In this document: piece after piece, positions 1 to 16,151 of the stretch
Layout: each line of letters starts with the position of its first letter
How positions within the stretch are numbered: the first letter of the stretch is position 1
From: Brachionus manjavacas
Taxonomy: Eukaryota > Rotifera > Eurotatoria > Ploima > Brachionidae
Length of the DNA: 64,000 nucleotides
Assembly: GCA_019054805.1 (NCBI GenBank)
Contig: JAHQIY010000011.1
Span: 2,733,001-2,797,000, forward strand
Direction of reading: 5' to 3'
Notes under the pieces: model-generated
The model's input: only the letters and a program-made list of their open reading frames with translations
Told to the model about the DNA's origin: nothing
Databases searched by the model: none
Made by a program: the position numbers and the translations under genes

Positions 1-61
1 GAACGGTGGAAGAACCGGCGAATCGGGACCGTAAATGTTGCTACGTACAAGTTAATAATTG

Positions 62-1654
62 AAGACGAGTTCTCCGATATTATAGGAAAAGATCTGAATT
101 CGATAACTCAAACGAACATTTGCGAACATGGGATTGATTTAATTTACAATAAACCCATATGACAACCCGCAAGAAGGATCCCTTTCTCGCTGCGTGATAA
201 AGTCAAAAAGCAAATCGATGACATGTTGATGGCAGATCTGATCCGAGAAAGCGATTCTTCATGGGCCTCCCCAATAGTATTAATTAAGAAAAGAAATGGG
301 AAAATTCTCTTATGTATCGATTATCGGAAACTTAATGAGGTTACCATCAAGGATAGCTACCCACTATCAAAAATTGAAACGTTGATTGCCCTGCTGAACT
401 TAGCGACTAAATTTTCAAAATTGGATTTGACTTCGAGCTATCATCAGATTAGAATTAAGGAGGATGACAAGCCAAAAACTGCATTCATCACCGAATTTGG
501 TTTATTTGAATTCAACGTCATGTCGTTCGGGCTGACAAATGCACCGGCGACGTTTCAGCGGACCATGGAAAGAGCACTTAAAGGAATCTTGAACGTTTTT
601 TGCCTTGTCTATTTGGACGACATTAAGTTTTCTCGAAGACGTTGGAGAAGCATTACATTCACGTACGGACAGTTCTTGAACGGATCCGAGGTGCAGTTTT
701 AAAAAATAACTGGGAGAAATGCGAGTGGTTCGTCTCGGCCATGTCATCTGTAATGGCACTGTAAATCCCTCACCCAGTAAAATAGAAGTTTTGTTCAGAT
801 ACGAAAGACCTATAACAATAAAACAATTACAGAGTATTTTGGGACTGGCGAACCATTATAGACGTTTTGTTAAGGGTTTTGCTGAAATAGCAGGACCACT
901 GCACGAGGCAACCAAAAAAAGTAAGAATTTTAATTGGAACGAGAAAAGACTAGCAAGTTTCGATGAGATCCGGACATGTCTTACAACACCGGATGATGGG
1001 AAAAAAGGTGTTTTAATACTTCAAAACTTTAAAGAAGAGTTTAGACTGGAAACTGATGCGAGCGAACACAGCGCCGCGGCTGTTTTAAGTCAAAAATAAA
1101 AAGGATCGTGGAGACCTGTTGCTTACAGGAGCAAAAGATTTACGAAGCAGCAAAGAAAGTATTCGGCGGCTGAGCGGGAACTGTTAGCGATAGTGTAAGC
1201 CATTGATCATTTCAAACATTATCTCTTTGGCAGGAAATTTACTATTGTTACAGACTATAAGCCCTTAGTTTGGTTAAAAAACCTTAAGGACCCAGCGCTA
1301 AGGTTAACTAGGTGGTTGATCGAACTACGAGTGTACGAGTTCGATATTGAATACCGCAAAGGTCAGGAGAACGGTAACGCGGATGCGCTGTCTAGATGGC
1401 TGTTGGAAGAAGAAAACGACTTGGAGGAAGAGAGCACTAGAGACCCAGGAGTAGTGATTAATAATCTGGTTTTACAACAAACCGATTTCAATGAAGACCA
1501 GATCGAAGATGATGCTATAGCAGAGCTGCACAGTTGGATAAGAACAGGAGCGAGACCGGATACATGTGACAAAACAAATCCAGAACTATTTATCTACTGG
1601 TGCCAGTTTGGGCGTTTTTTAAATTTTCGGAAAAAACGCTTATCGGCGTTATGA
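62..1654 (+). pseudogene. pol: pol 5' part: reverse transcriptase and RNase H, broken
   Basis: RT motifs are clear: SWASPIVLIKKRNGK, DYRKLN, FSKLDLTSSYHQI, FGLTNAPATFQ and the catalytic YLDD near 610-621. The reading frame shifts just after YLDD (about 620-660) and again near 730, before the LGHVI motif and the thumb (NHYRRFVKGFAEIAGPL). RNase H follows (LETDASEHSAAAVLSQ, then AERELLAIV and TDYKPLVWLK) with in-frame stops at 1097-1099 and 1196-1198. The linker EYRKGQENGNADALSR ends the domain, and a further frame break lies near 1610-1650 before integrase. An in-frame stop near 160 precedes the RT. The breaks show a dead copy. No corrected protein is given. Confidence 0.85.
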
Positions 1655-1685
1655 CAAAGATGAGTCTGGGATACATTATCAATAT

Positions 1686-2831
1686 GTGGTCCCGGTAAAG
1701 GATCGAACAGAAGTCCTAAAGAAAGTTCATAACGATCCGTTCAGCGGACACCTTGGGGTAGATAAAAAAACCAATAAAATTAGACTTAGGTTCTACTGGC
1801 CCAAATACCTAAAGGATGTAGCAGAATATATTCAGCAATGCGATCAATGCGCATTAGTAAAAGCCCCAAAAAATTATACCAAGCAGTCCATAGTTCCGAT
1901 TAGGCCCAGCAGACCCTTCCGTTTAATAACATGGGACATATTGGGTCCGTTACCCCGGACAGATAGCGATTCTCTTTACATCTTGGTGATTGTCTGCCAT
2001 TTTTCAAAATTCGTGGAGTTGTTCCCGCTGAAGTCGCAAAAGGCCGATGAAGTGGCGGATTGTTTGATTCAATTTATCTGCCGGCATGGTGAACCTGAAG
2101 CCGCGCTGTCGGACAGAGGAACTTATTTCCAATCGGAACTGATGAATCAGCTTTATGAGTTGCTAGACATTCAGAGACTGCGGACATCTGCGTACCATCC
2201 TCAATGTGACGGGGAAACTGAGAGATTCAACCGGACGCTGGAACAAATGTTGGCGTGTTATGTAGCCGACTCACAAAAGGACTGGGACAAATACCTACCT
2301 AAGTGCGCGTTTGCCTATAACACCGCGGTGCATCATATGATGGGCTTAACACCGTTTGAAGTCATCTATTGTCGAAAACCAAAGTTACCTGTGGATTTGT
2401 TGTTCCCTGTCCCAGATCTGGATTTAAATTTAGATTTATTGTCGTATGCAAGCAAAGTCCGAGTCGATCTGCTCAGATGTTATGAGACCGTAGCCCAAAA
2501 TGCAGACGTCAAAGTGAGTAAATTAAAATTCTACGCGGACCGTAATGTAAGGCTTTTTGGCTACTCCCTCGGGAACCGGGTATACTTGCTAAAACAATCG
2601 AACAAAAAAGGTGTGTCAAAAAAACTGAGCCATAAATGGAAAGGGCCTTTCACCGTTGTCGAAGTCCTAAGTGAGAATAATTACCTGATCCGGGCATTCG
2701 TTAACCAGAAGAAACAGTTGGTCCACGCTAATAGGTTGAAAAGGTGTTTTAAACCCCCCAGTAACACCTGCTATAAAACAATGATCGAGGAATCAGTGAA
2801 CAATTCAGGTGGCGCCCAAGCCGAATGGTAG
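1686..2831 (+). CDS. pol: Ty3/gypsy integrase domain of pol (open over 381 codons)
   Basis: This is the best preserved part of pol. An HHCC zinc-binding region is visible (HNDPFSGHLGVDKK, then CDQC). The DDE catalytic core follows: ITWDILGPL with the first Asp, ALSDRGTYFQ with the second, and YHPQCDGETERFNR with the Glu. After the core comes a GPY/F-type module (WKGPFTVVEVL) and a basic tail; no chromodomain is seen. The protein would act in the nucleus to insert element cDNA. The stop at 2829-2831 is probably a mutation, because the same frame continues as plausible pol tail to 3131, with further stops at 2967 and 3075, and ends in the basic RSGLGKRSRKP typical of gypsy pol ends. The frame upstream is broken, so it is not made as part of a full polyprotein. 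Confidence 0.85.
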   Translation: MVPVKDRTEVLKKVHNDPFSGHLGVDKKTNKIRLRFYWPKYLKDVAEYIQQCDQCALVKAPKNYTKQSIVPIRPSRPFRLITWDILGPLPRTDSDSLYILVIVCHFSKFVELFPLKSQKADEVADCLIQFICRHGEPEAALSDRGTYFQSELMNQLYELLDIQRLRTSAYHPQCDGETERFNRTLEQMLACYVADSQKDWDKYLPKCAFAYNTAVHHMMGLTPFEVIYCRKPKLPVDLLFPVPDLDLNLDLLSYASKVRVDLLRCYETVAQNADVKVSKLKFYADRNVRLFGYSLGNRVYLLKQSNKKGVSKKLSHKWKGPFTVVEVLSENNYLIRAFVNQKKQLVHANRLKRCFKPPSNTCYKTMIEESVNNSGGAQAEW

Positions 2832-3202
2832 CCAGACGCGGATATTCAAGTTACCGAAACCAACGAGGTACATAGCAGCGCAGCAGAAATTAACCAAGAC
2901 AGTTACTGGATGGACCCAGATTTTCTAGATCTGAATGAAGACAACAATCAGCCGGAAAACCGTACCTAATCGGATTCTGATACCTCCGTTTTTGAACCGA
3001 ACTACGATTTGAGAATGCAATTGGATGCTGCTCGAAACGAGTTGAACGGGGTTAAACCAGAAGACAAAAAGGTCTAGGAAACCACCAGATCGGGTCTAGG
3101 AAAAAGGTCTAGGAAACCACAATATATCTAAGTATTATGATTTTTTTAAATATTTATGTTTTTTTGGAAAAAAAAAAAAAAAAGAAATTTACAAAAAATA
3201 AC

Positions 3203-3751
3203 ATGATATGCCAGTGCGAAGAGAGAAAAGTCCCGTCCGAGGTCCGAGCAGAACCCAAACCTACGATGAGAAATGTCACCCGTAGCGAAATTGAGGAGTG
3301 GATATGGGAGAATGGTGGTCGAGAACGGGGAGGACTGCTGAGATGTCGCATGGTTGAGAGGCGGCCCGCACCCCTCATGTTCTTGACCATGAATAAAATT
3401 CAAGAGAATCAGTGGCTGCTACAGATGATCCGGTCCACTCCGTTCGATGGACAACTGATGGTTTGTGGTCCGGAAAACTATATAGCGTGCTGGGTACCGA
3501 TAGACCCCAACTCAGTGGATCGGAGCTCAGAGGGAGCTCAGTCTACGGAAGGAACCAACAAGCAACATAAAACAGGGGATGCATCCCTCTCGGCATCCGC
3601 TAGCGCATCCGACCCGATCCCCGACCGCAGGATCAGCATCCGCCTGGACACACTGTTTGGGGCTGTTATAGGTCGGGGCAGAGGCCTTGGTCTCCGGGCG
3701 CCTCCAGCCACAGCACGGATCCTGGACGTCACTGACAAGCAACACAAATAA
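3203..3751 (+). CDS. Unidentified ORF after pol of the LTR retrotransposon
   Basis: An uninterrupted ORF of about 182 codons lies between the end of pol (3131) and the purine-rich stretch before the LTR. The frame opens earlier, at 3137, but that part is a poly-A tract giving a lysine run, so I take the ATG at 3203 (MICQCEERKV). The product is hydrophilic, without a signal peptide or membrane segment. Its centre is Trp-rich (EEWIWENGG, NQWLLQMIRS, NYIACWVPIDPNS) and is followed by a Ser/Ala-rich spacer (SLSASASASD) and an Arg/Gly-rich end (IGRGRGLGLRAP). I recognise no family. The position is where env-like or antisense ORFs sit in some Ty3/gypsy elements, but there is no envelope-like feature. 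It is intact while pol next to it is broken, which is worth noting. Confidence 0.45.
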   Translation: MICQCEERKVPSEVRAEPKPTMRNVTRSEIEEWIWENGGRERGGLLRCRMVERRPAPLMFLTMNKIQENQWLLQMIRSTPFDGQLMVCGPENYIACWVPIDPNSVDRSSEGAQSTEGTNKQHKTGDASLSASASASDPIPDRRISIRLDTLFGAVIGRGRGLGLRAPPATARILDVTDKQHK

Positions 3752-3881
3752 AGTATTTTTGTTTTTATTATTGTTTGTTTGTTGTTTTTTTTTTATTTTT
3801 TTGTTATTTTGTTTTGTTTTGTTTCCTTTTATTTTTTGATCCCCGAACGTCGGGAGCCGTTCTCCCACGGCGAGGGAGTAA

Positions 3882-4030
3882 TGTAACACCCTCTCCAGCA
3901 GACCCCGGTCTTCTGGGGCCTTGCTGGATTTCTCTATATATATATTTGTTTTTTTATATTATTTTGGGTTCTAATAAAGAAGTAGAGAAGAAATTTTTTT
4001 AATTTTCTCTCCCTCTCTCTCTTTTTTATT
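3882..4030 (+). repeat. Probable start of the 3' LTR, with polyadenylation signal
   Basis: A purine-rich stretch (GGCGAGGGAGTA, 3869-3880) is followed directly by TGTAACACCC, the usual start of a gypsy LTR and position of a polypurine tract. An AATAAA lies at 3973-3978, and a CT-rich run follows at 4003-4026. The end is not defined: a CA terminus and a second LTR copy cannot be checked here. Confidence 0.45.
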
Positions 4031-4177
4031 TAATAGCGCACGCTATTAAAATATATTTTAAAAATAAATATTTTAAAAATAAAATTTTTTCAATTAACTT
4101 CAAATTTAAAATAATTATTTCTTAGTTAAATTAAATAAGAAAATTTATTATAAAATAATTAATTAACAAGCTATTTA

Positions 4178-4890
4178 ACTAAAACTTGACGTTCCAGAGT
4201 AATCCAAAGTTTTACTTAGCGTTTTAGAGTTATAGTTTTCATTGAATGTGTTATTTGAGCTGTAAGAATTTTCTCCCCCTACTAAAGCTTTCCGTTCCAG
4301 AATAATCCTAAGTTAAATTTAGCGTTTAAGAAACAAAAATAGCTCTTAAAATTTTCTCCCCGCACCAAAACTCGATGTTCAGATGAGTTCTTAGCTAAAA
4401 ATTTCGGTTTAGAGAAATAATTTTTCCATGATTTAGTTGATTTAGCTCTAATTATTTTCTTCCCTTACTAAAACTTTCCGTTCCAGAGTAATCCCAAGTT
4501 TACTTATCAAGTAAGAGTAAAATTTCTTTTTGAATGAGTAATTTTAGCTATAAATATTTTCTACCCCCACTAAAACTTTACGATACAGGGAGTAACAAGT
4601 TTTATTCTTCGATCCCGAGTTAATTTGTACTAACATTTTGTTTTAGTGCTCAATTAACGAGAGCGCTTTTTTAAATTTTCTCCCCCACATTAACAATTAG
4701 AGCCAGAATAATACTTAGTATTAATTTTCAATTTAGAGTTTTATTTTATCACTTAGTTAGTGATTCTAGGTCAATAAATTTTCGATCCCAACTTCAGAGT
4801 AATACTTAGTCTTAATTTTTAAGGAACTAAAGTAGTAATAAAATGCTATTTAAACATGAGCCACATGTAACAATCTTTTCCAATTTTATA
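4178..4890 (+). repeat. Degenerate tandem array A, about 103-bp period, seven copies
   Basis: Seven diverged copies begin near 4178, 4281, 4364, 4467, 4569, 4687 and 4790, so most spacings are 102-103 bp (one 83, one 118). The core reads ACTAAAACTTTCCGTTCCAG followed by AGTAATCCCAAGTTT, and each unit tends to end in TTTTCTCCCC. No ORF is conserved. It lies just downstream of the gypsy LTR and could be a satellite-like array or an extended untranslated part of an element. Confidence 0.75.
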
Positions 4891-4904
4891 TATTCTTAAT
4901 TTTC

Positions 4905-4934
4905 ATTTATTTAGCTTATTTACTTTTTTTTTTA

Positions 4935-4965
<31 letters not shown>

Positions 4966-5086
4966 TCTTATTTTATTAACTTTAATTTTATTTTTATTTT
5001 ATTCCATTTTTATTTTATTTTTTTAATTTTTAACTTATTCTGAAGGAGCTCTAGCTCGGTACAGAAAACAAATAAATAATAATAAA
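4905..5086 (+). mobile_element. 3' end of a LINE (family with GCTCGGTACAGAAAACAAAT tail)
   Basis: A T-rich stretch (4905-5037) leads into CTGAAGGAGCTCTAGCTCGG and the tail ACAGAAAACAAATAAATAAT. The same T-rich run and tail close the coding LINE remnant at 52.0-52.8 kb, and the tail recurs at 57.3 kb. It is a 3' fragment with no coding sequence left and sits exactly between repeat arrays A and B. Confidence 0.7.
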
Positions 5087-5510
5087 ATGCTCGGTTAGTA
5101 CTGTTAGTCAACTTGGATTATAGTAAAGCATGAATTAACAGTAACAGTAAAGTCTAAACGTCATATGAGTAATTGTATATGAACACTCTCTTTCTTAAAA
5201 TTTCTTAATAATAAATTGTAATCGGGATAAAAGAAGTAATTAAATGCTCGGTTAGTACTGTAAATCAACATGGATTAAAGTAAAGCATGTATTAACAGTG
5301 AACAGTAGAGTTTTAAACTACTTTGTAATTAAAGTATCATGAGAAACTAACTCAGTTGGAGATCAAAAATGGAAATTAGTTGTTTAACGAAATAAATAAA
5401 TGATAAACTCTACGTTTGAGTAAAAAAAATGCCGGGTTTTAGCCTATTAAAATATGGATAAGAGTAAAGCGTTGACAAACAGTGATTGGGAAAAGTTTAA
5501 ACTCATAAAA
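5087..5510 (+). repeat. Degenerate tandem array B, three copies
   Basis: Three copies start at about 5087, 5244 and 5429 (spacings 157 and 185 bp). The shared core is ATGCTCGGTTAGTACTGT, then CAACTTGGATTATAGTAAAG and CATGAATTAACAGT, with a further AAACT after it. The first copy directly follows the LINE tail. No coding capacity is seen. Confidence 0.65.
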
Positions 5511-6466
5511 AAGATAAGAGTTTGGAATTACAAGTCCTCATTATCGTCATAAAATAAGATAAAAAGAAAGAGAGAGTCAGAGTGGGGAAGGAGGGTCATT
5601 TAAAGCGCTAGGCCTTGCATAAAATCGTGAGATTTTAGAAAAAATGAGTGGATAGTGGGTCCAAAGGGCGCGCGCTAGTCATAAAAGTATATTTTAAATA
5701 AAAAAAATTTAGAAAATAGAGAAAAAACAGAAAAAAATTTTTTTGGCTTAATTGTTTTTTAATTTATTTAAATCTATTACATACAAAAGTATCAAAAAAA
5801 ATAAAATATGATTAGAATAAAATATGAAAACCACAGTTAGTTAATTACATGAAATATATAAAAATATTCCATTTAAACTTGATAATTATGAAAATTGACC
5901 AACAAAGAAATTAATAGAAAAGTTAAAGATTATTTCAAAAAGGAAATTTTTTTAATTATCTAACAAATTTAGATATTAAAAATTTATATTTAAAAAAATT
6001 TAATTAATTTCGATTTCCATTTCAGAATCTTTGTCACTGTTATCCACCAAAGGCAGAAATCAATTGTTTTTTTGTCTCTTGCTGCTTATCAATTTCAAAA
6101 TCATTCCTGTTCTGATTCATATTGTTTGCTCTATTTTGACTTTAAAAGAGATAAGTTCTGTCTTTTTTCATACTCGCATTTCATTCATTTTTTATCAGTC
6201 AAAATTTTTGTATAGACATAAATTATTAGTTTGTATTTTTTTAGAACATTTTTTTTTCAAGGTGTTAATTAATCAAATTCGTAATTCGAATTTTTTAAAT
6301 CTTGGAATTAATAAATTTTGGGTTATTTCAAATATTTTATTAAAAATTTTTTTGACAATTTAGATCAATCAAAGAAAAAATTCATAAATATTCAAGTTGA
6401 TATTGTTAGTAATAAAAAACACATTTTATTTAAACCAATATTTTAACAACAAAAACAAATAAATTA
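5511..6466. other. Non-coding AT-rich spacer
   Basis: Nothing convincing is present. A short GC patch at 5660-5680 (GGGCGCGCGCTAG) followed by TATATTTTAAATAAA resembles the sequence at 4033-4065 (TAGCGCACGCTATT, then ATATATTTTAAAAATAAA), so the two arrays may share a flanking repeat. A 110-codon frame at 6031-6363 looks like chance. Confidence 0.5.
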
Positions 6467-11538
<5,072 letters not shown>

Positions 11539-13207
11539 TTTTTCGCTGTAAATGTTAAAGAAATTTGTTTTAAAAAGAACTTTTGTAGCTTAATATACTC
11601 TTAAAAAAAGATAGTAGATTGATCATAAATTCGATTATAAAACAGCACCTTATCTTATGAAAATAATTTCAAGAAATTCAGGGCTTGTAAAAATAAGCTC
11701 AGAAATGCCAAGCCTTGTGCGAATCTAGAGTAACCATTCGACCAGAAATAGACACAAAGCTATAAATAAATTTAAAATTCTTAATTTTATTTTATTATTA
11801 ATAAATATTAGGAGTAAAATTTTGAGACATTCCAGATTATTTATTTAAAAAAAATTTAAACAAAGAGATAATTTTCTTTCGATACAAGCAAATGTTTTGA
11901 ACTGATAAGGATATGTTCGATGAATGTTCCTCAGCAATAAAATGTTATCTAATTTGAATTTTTGTGCTTGAAAACGATTTTTTTTACAATTTTCGGCAAT
12001 GATAAAAATTATCTTTTAAAAATTTTCTTATATAAGAAAAAATACTAAACTTATGATCAAATTTGACTCGGACCAGATAACTTGAGTCTCTCTCTCTCTC
12101 TCAAAAAGGTCTTCATTTGTATGCTGAAAATTTTTTAACTTTAGAGTAACTTAAAACATTAAAAAAAAGGTTCTTTTCAGCTTTTGGTGCACATTTTTCT
12201 ACTAGTCTAAAATCATATCTAATAGGTTTTAAATGCTTCTTTTAAAATAAGAATGGGTTAAATTTCACAATTTTTTTTTAATACGATAAAAATACGAAAT
12301 CTGAGTTTACTTTTTTTATCAATATTAATAAAATGTGCCTAAATAATCGTTTCTGACTAACAATTATTTTAGTGAGCATTTGGCCTTCTTTTATCATTTA
12401 AAAAAATGTAATGGATCACATTAACTATTCTATGAATGATTTTAATTAAAAAAAATTTCAAATCAACATCTGCATTTAAGTTTTGATATGATTTGAAAAA
12501 TTTCTAAAAATTAAAGTTTTTATTTATTGATAAAATAAAGACTTAACAGAAAATTAGAACAAATTAAACAAATAATTTCGAAATAAAAACAAATTTAAGT
12601 ATTTTTTATTTTTTTTTGAAAATGGTTTATTAAAGTTTTTTTTGATGGTTGGAGGCGATTTTGTTATTTGTTGGTAATCAAAGCTCAGTAGCACAGCTTT
12701 TCAAAAATAATGAAAAAGAAAATAAATGAATTAATTCATTAGCCTTCAAAATTGTCAAACAATTTGCTTTTATTTCTAAGGCTAAAGATAATAACTTAAT
12801 AGAGTGAAAATTTGTCTCATGACAATCACTTACACTTAAAGCGATTCGGATTTTTTTAAATTGGCTTTTTTTTATTTATTAAGTGCTCATTTTTTAAGTT
12901 GATAATTCATTTTAAAATCACATGTCATTAAAAAAGTTTTCAAATTTTTTTTTTGAAATTTCTCATAATTTATGTTCTTACAAACATTATTGAACACGAA
13001 TATTTTCTATTCCGAACCGTTTTATCAATTTTTTGTCGTGATACAATGATCGTAAAATTTTTATCCCAAAAATAATTATCCCAATACAAAATTAAATTTT
13101 AATAAACCAATAAAAATAATTTACTGAGCACTTTTCTAAATATTTTAATATTTTTAAAAAATTATATTCATGCGAAAACGACATTTCAAAAATTTAATTT
13201 TACAGTT
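11539..13207. other. AT-rich spacer upstream of the ABC transporter
   Basis: No gene is seen. It holds a (TC)n microsatellite at 12090-12103. Since the transporter is on the minus strand, its promoter should be near 11540-11800, but no clear TATA or other element stands out in such AT-rich DNA. Confidence 0.4.
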
Positions 13208-14868
13208 TAATAATAATAATAAGAATAAGCTACAGCAAGCAAGCTTGCGGAGATGACCTACTAGGAGGACATCTATGGTAGCCAAAATTGCGCAGAAAAG
13301 ATGGAAAATAACAGACAAATACATATTTTTTTTTTTTTTAGTTCAGTAAGAGTCATTGTTTAATTTAATCTAAGAAAGTATTTTGTGGAATTAAGTAAGT
13401 ATTGTGTGGAATTAAGTAGGTATTATGTCAAGAATTTTACAAAGGAAAAATATGCAAGAATACAAAAATTGAATTACATAATAAAAGATTACAGTTTAAA
13501 TACTATTACAAATCAAATAAAATTACAATTTAAATAGAATTACAATGAAAAATTAAAATAGAAGAAGTATACAATAAAAAAAGGTGGAAGGAACTAGAGC
13601 GCGTTAGTGAAATCATATGCTTGACTTGAAGTCGTCTTACTTATTCTTGAACTGGTTGATTGATTGAGAGTCGGTAACTTCGGCTGGCAGGGCATTCCGA
13701 TGGTTAACAACTCTGTTCGTGAAGAAGTTGGACCTCTGCATACATTTAGTTGAGGGCTGCCCGGAGAGTCTTCTCTTGTGTCCTCTGATTCCCCTTGCTG
13801 GACCAGTTTGTGTGAGAGAACTACATTGCACCAGAGGATTCACCCAGGACACTTCGTTGAAGCCATTGTTGAACTTGAATAGATCTCCTCTAATTCTGCG
13901 TTCATGAAGTGGCGTCAGACCTAATACAGTGAGACGGACTTCTTAGCTCCAGTTTCTGATTCTAGGCACCAGCTTGGTAGCTCTCCTATGAACGGTCTCT
14001 AATGCTCTGATGTCTCGCTTACTAGATGGTGACTAAACTAATGAGGCGTATTCCAAGTGGGGTCTCACATTTGCGCAGTAGAGGGTCTTGCAGGTGTCGA
14101 TGGTCCAGAACCTAAACGTTTTTCTCAGCTGCCCAAGAATACGGTTAGCTTTGTTGGCCTGAATCCTGATATGACTAGAGAACTTTAAATTTCGGTCGAA
14201 AGTGACTCCGAGGTCCTTTTCAAATTCTACATGAATAACTCGGTGTTGGTTAATTTGCTCTTACCAGACCTGCTAAACTCCATTACCTTGCACTTGTTGA
14301 CGTGAAAGAGCATGCGCCACGTGTTAGACCACTCCATAAGGGCATCGAGGTCATGCTGCAGTGACGTGAGGTCATTATCGCTACAAATGGGAACGATTAG
14401 TTTGCTGTCATCCGCGAATAGCTTAGCAATGTGGTTGACAACTGAAAGCATGTCGTTAATGTAAATTACGAACAGTAACGGACCTAGGACGCTGCCTTGC
14501 AGGACGCCGCTTGATACATCGATCCATTCCGCTTTATGTTGCCCGATTACCACTCGTTGCTGCCGTTTGGATAAGAAATCACTGACCCAGTTGACAATAC
14601 TGTCGCAAAAGCCGCAAGCGATCATTTTGGTCTTGAGGGACGAGTGATAGACTCTATCGAAGGTCTTAGCGAAATCGAAGAATACTACGAGCACATGCAG
14701 GCCTTTGTCTAGTCCGTCACTCATGCGATCGACAGTCTCTAAAAGATTAGTAAGAGCGGATTTTCTCAGTACGAACCCATGCTGCTCAGGGGCTATGGCA
14801 TTGTTGCTGTAGAGATGCTCCACCATGACGTCACGTACTATACGCTCCATTAACTTGAATGGCACTGA
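13208..14868 (-). pseudogene. 5'-truncated LINE (CR1/jockey-like), reverse transcriptase to 3' tail
   Basis: On the minus strand a 212-codon frame (14865-14227) holds RT motifs: PEQHGFVLRKSALTNLLE, FFDFAKTFDRVYH, SGVLQGSVLGPLLFVIYIND and the catalytic FADD. Coding continues with breaks and stops (LGVTF, LGQLRKTFRF, VRPHLEYAS) to a C-terminal frame at 13852-13637 ending in FFTNRVVNHRNALPAEVTDS. The 3' end (about 13300-13209) is GC-richer, with CTTGCTGTAGCTTATT followed by an (ATT)n tail. The endonuclease and 5' half are missing. The same 3' end occurs near 19.8 kb and 36.05 kb. Intermediate stops make this a dead copy; the clade call rests on overall motif style and was not tested. Confidence 0.85.
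13374..13428. repeat. Short tandem repeat, about 21-bp unit
   Basis: The unit AAGTATTTTGTGGAATTAAG is followed by a variant AAGTATTGTGTGGAATTAAG and a third partial copy GGTATTATGT. It lies in the 3' untranslated part of the LINE. Confidence 0.5.
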
Positions 14869-16019
14869 GGTTCATTACATTGTTAGTAGACTTTTTATTG
14901 ATAATATGTAAAGTTAAAATATATTTTTTTTCAAATTTTCCCTATTATCCTTGTTAGTATTGTGAATTTTAAAACAAAAAAAAAACAAAATTTTTTTCTG
15001 CTAAACATTCAATGTGTTCAGCCTCTGTGAAACATTTCTAAAAATGCACAAACATTCTAAGATTTTTTTCCCAGGGATTTTGATTGAATGCATCATTGGA
15101 CTTAAAGAAAAAAATATTAATTTTCATAAAATTCACAACGCCAGTTCATTTATTTCAAAAGAACATTTTAAATTTTTTTATAATTTTTATACACGGTGAA
15201 GATTAGATCCAATTTTTTTAAGTAAATTAGATATAAACCGTCGATATCTTTTTTTGTGATTAAATCCTTAGGATACTTTCATTTTGGACTTTTTGGGGTA
15301 AAAGGATGAATAAATGGGAAATAAAGATAGAAGGCTTATAAAACTCTTATGTCGTAATTTTTAATTACCATTTGGTAAAAGTTTTATCATAATTCGTTCC
15401 TCTTCAAATTGTTAACTTTTTCAATGAAGGAAATCAGGATATCTATGCAAAAGTATTAATAAATTTTGATATTTTAATTTCATTTTTTTCGAATCATGGA
15501 ATCGAATTTAAGAAAAACAATTAAATAGCTGAATTACATCATGATCATTTGCACACGTTACAAAACATTTGAGTAATTAATAGCTTGCGTATTATGTCAC
15601 AAGGGTTATTTTTCGTTTCAGATTTTTAAAATTTATTTAAAAAAAATAAATGAAATTGATCTAAAAAAATAATAAAAATCTTTTATTCACTAAAAATGCG
15701 TATTCTAAAATTACTTCTGGAAAATAAAAAACAATTTTTTATTTTTAAAAGCAAATTCAATAAAATTTTCAGATTTTCAAAATAAAGTTTTTTCCGAATA
15801 AAAAAAGCACTTTTTTAATTAATTTAAATTAATGGAAATTAATTTCTAAAAAAAATTAATTCAATAGTGATTCAAATTTGCATATTACTCTTTTGTTGAT
15901 CAACTTGATTGATAAACTCTAAACGATTTTCTTTTCCATATAAATTTATTATCTATCAATAAAATTTTTAATTTGTTATTGATTTCATCTTGGTTATCAA
16001 AATTATCTTTAAAAATTAT
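14869..16019. other. AT-rich spacer
   Basis: No supported gene. A 61-codon plus-strand frame at 15014-15199 has no recognisable features and is probably chance. A weak minus-strand exon-like segment (about 16009-15900) could follow the exon candidate at 16151-16022. Confidence 0.4.
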
Positions 16020-16021
16020 TC

Positions 16022-16151
16022 TTTATTGATTTGAGGTAAATTGAGTACAACATTATTTACATAAAAGGTTTCATTCCTTCCAGTACAGTCTTTTAAGTCT
16101 ATTGTGTCTACTAAGTCGAAAGCTCTATTTCCTTTACAATCATTCTTTTAA
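16022..16151 (-). other. Orphan exon-like segment, Cys-containing
   Basis: Minus strand, after a strong pyrimidine run ending in TTTTAAAAG (a good acceptor), an open frame reads NDCKGNRAFDLVDTIDLKDC, then TGRNETFYVNN and VVLNLPQINKE before a stop. Residue choice looks like a real extracellular protein (two Cys, an N-glycosylation site NET) and not like AT-rich noise. A donor-like GTAAAT after TFY could end the exon earlier. No partner exon was found. It lies 145 bp past the stop codon of the receptor gene on the same strand, so it might be an alternative or separate gene end. Confidence 0.25.

Larger units (their letters stand above)
1..4030 (+). mobile_element. Ty3/gypsy LTR retrotransposon, decayed, cut by left edge of window
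   Basis: Domains run in Ty3/gypsy order: a protease-RT linker at the left edge, reverse transcriptase, RNase H, integrase, an extra ORF, a purine-rich stretch, then a TGTAACACC start typical of LTRs at 3882. gag, most of protease and the 5' LTR lie outside the window. The order with integrase after RNase H, plus a GPF module at the integrase C-terminus, separates it from Ty1/copia. Pol carries several frame breaks and in-frame stops, so this copy cannot make a complete polyprotein. The DNA is clearly richer in GC than its surroundings. The right boundary is uncertain because the second LTR is not available for comparison. Confidence 0.85.

Noticed and set aside
6031-6363. 110-codon plus-strand frame, hydrophobic
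   Set aside because: Composed almost only of Phe, Ile, Leu, Asn and Lys as AT-rich DNA gives by chance; no splice, start or family support.
15014-15199. 61-codon plus-strand frame
   Set aside because: No motif or context; random composition for AT-rich DNA.
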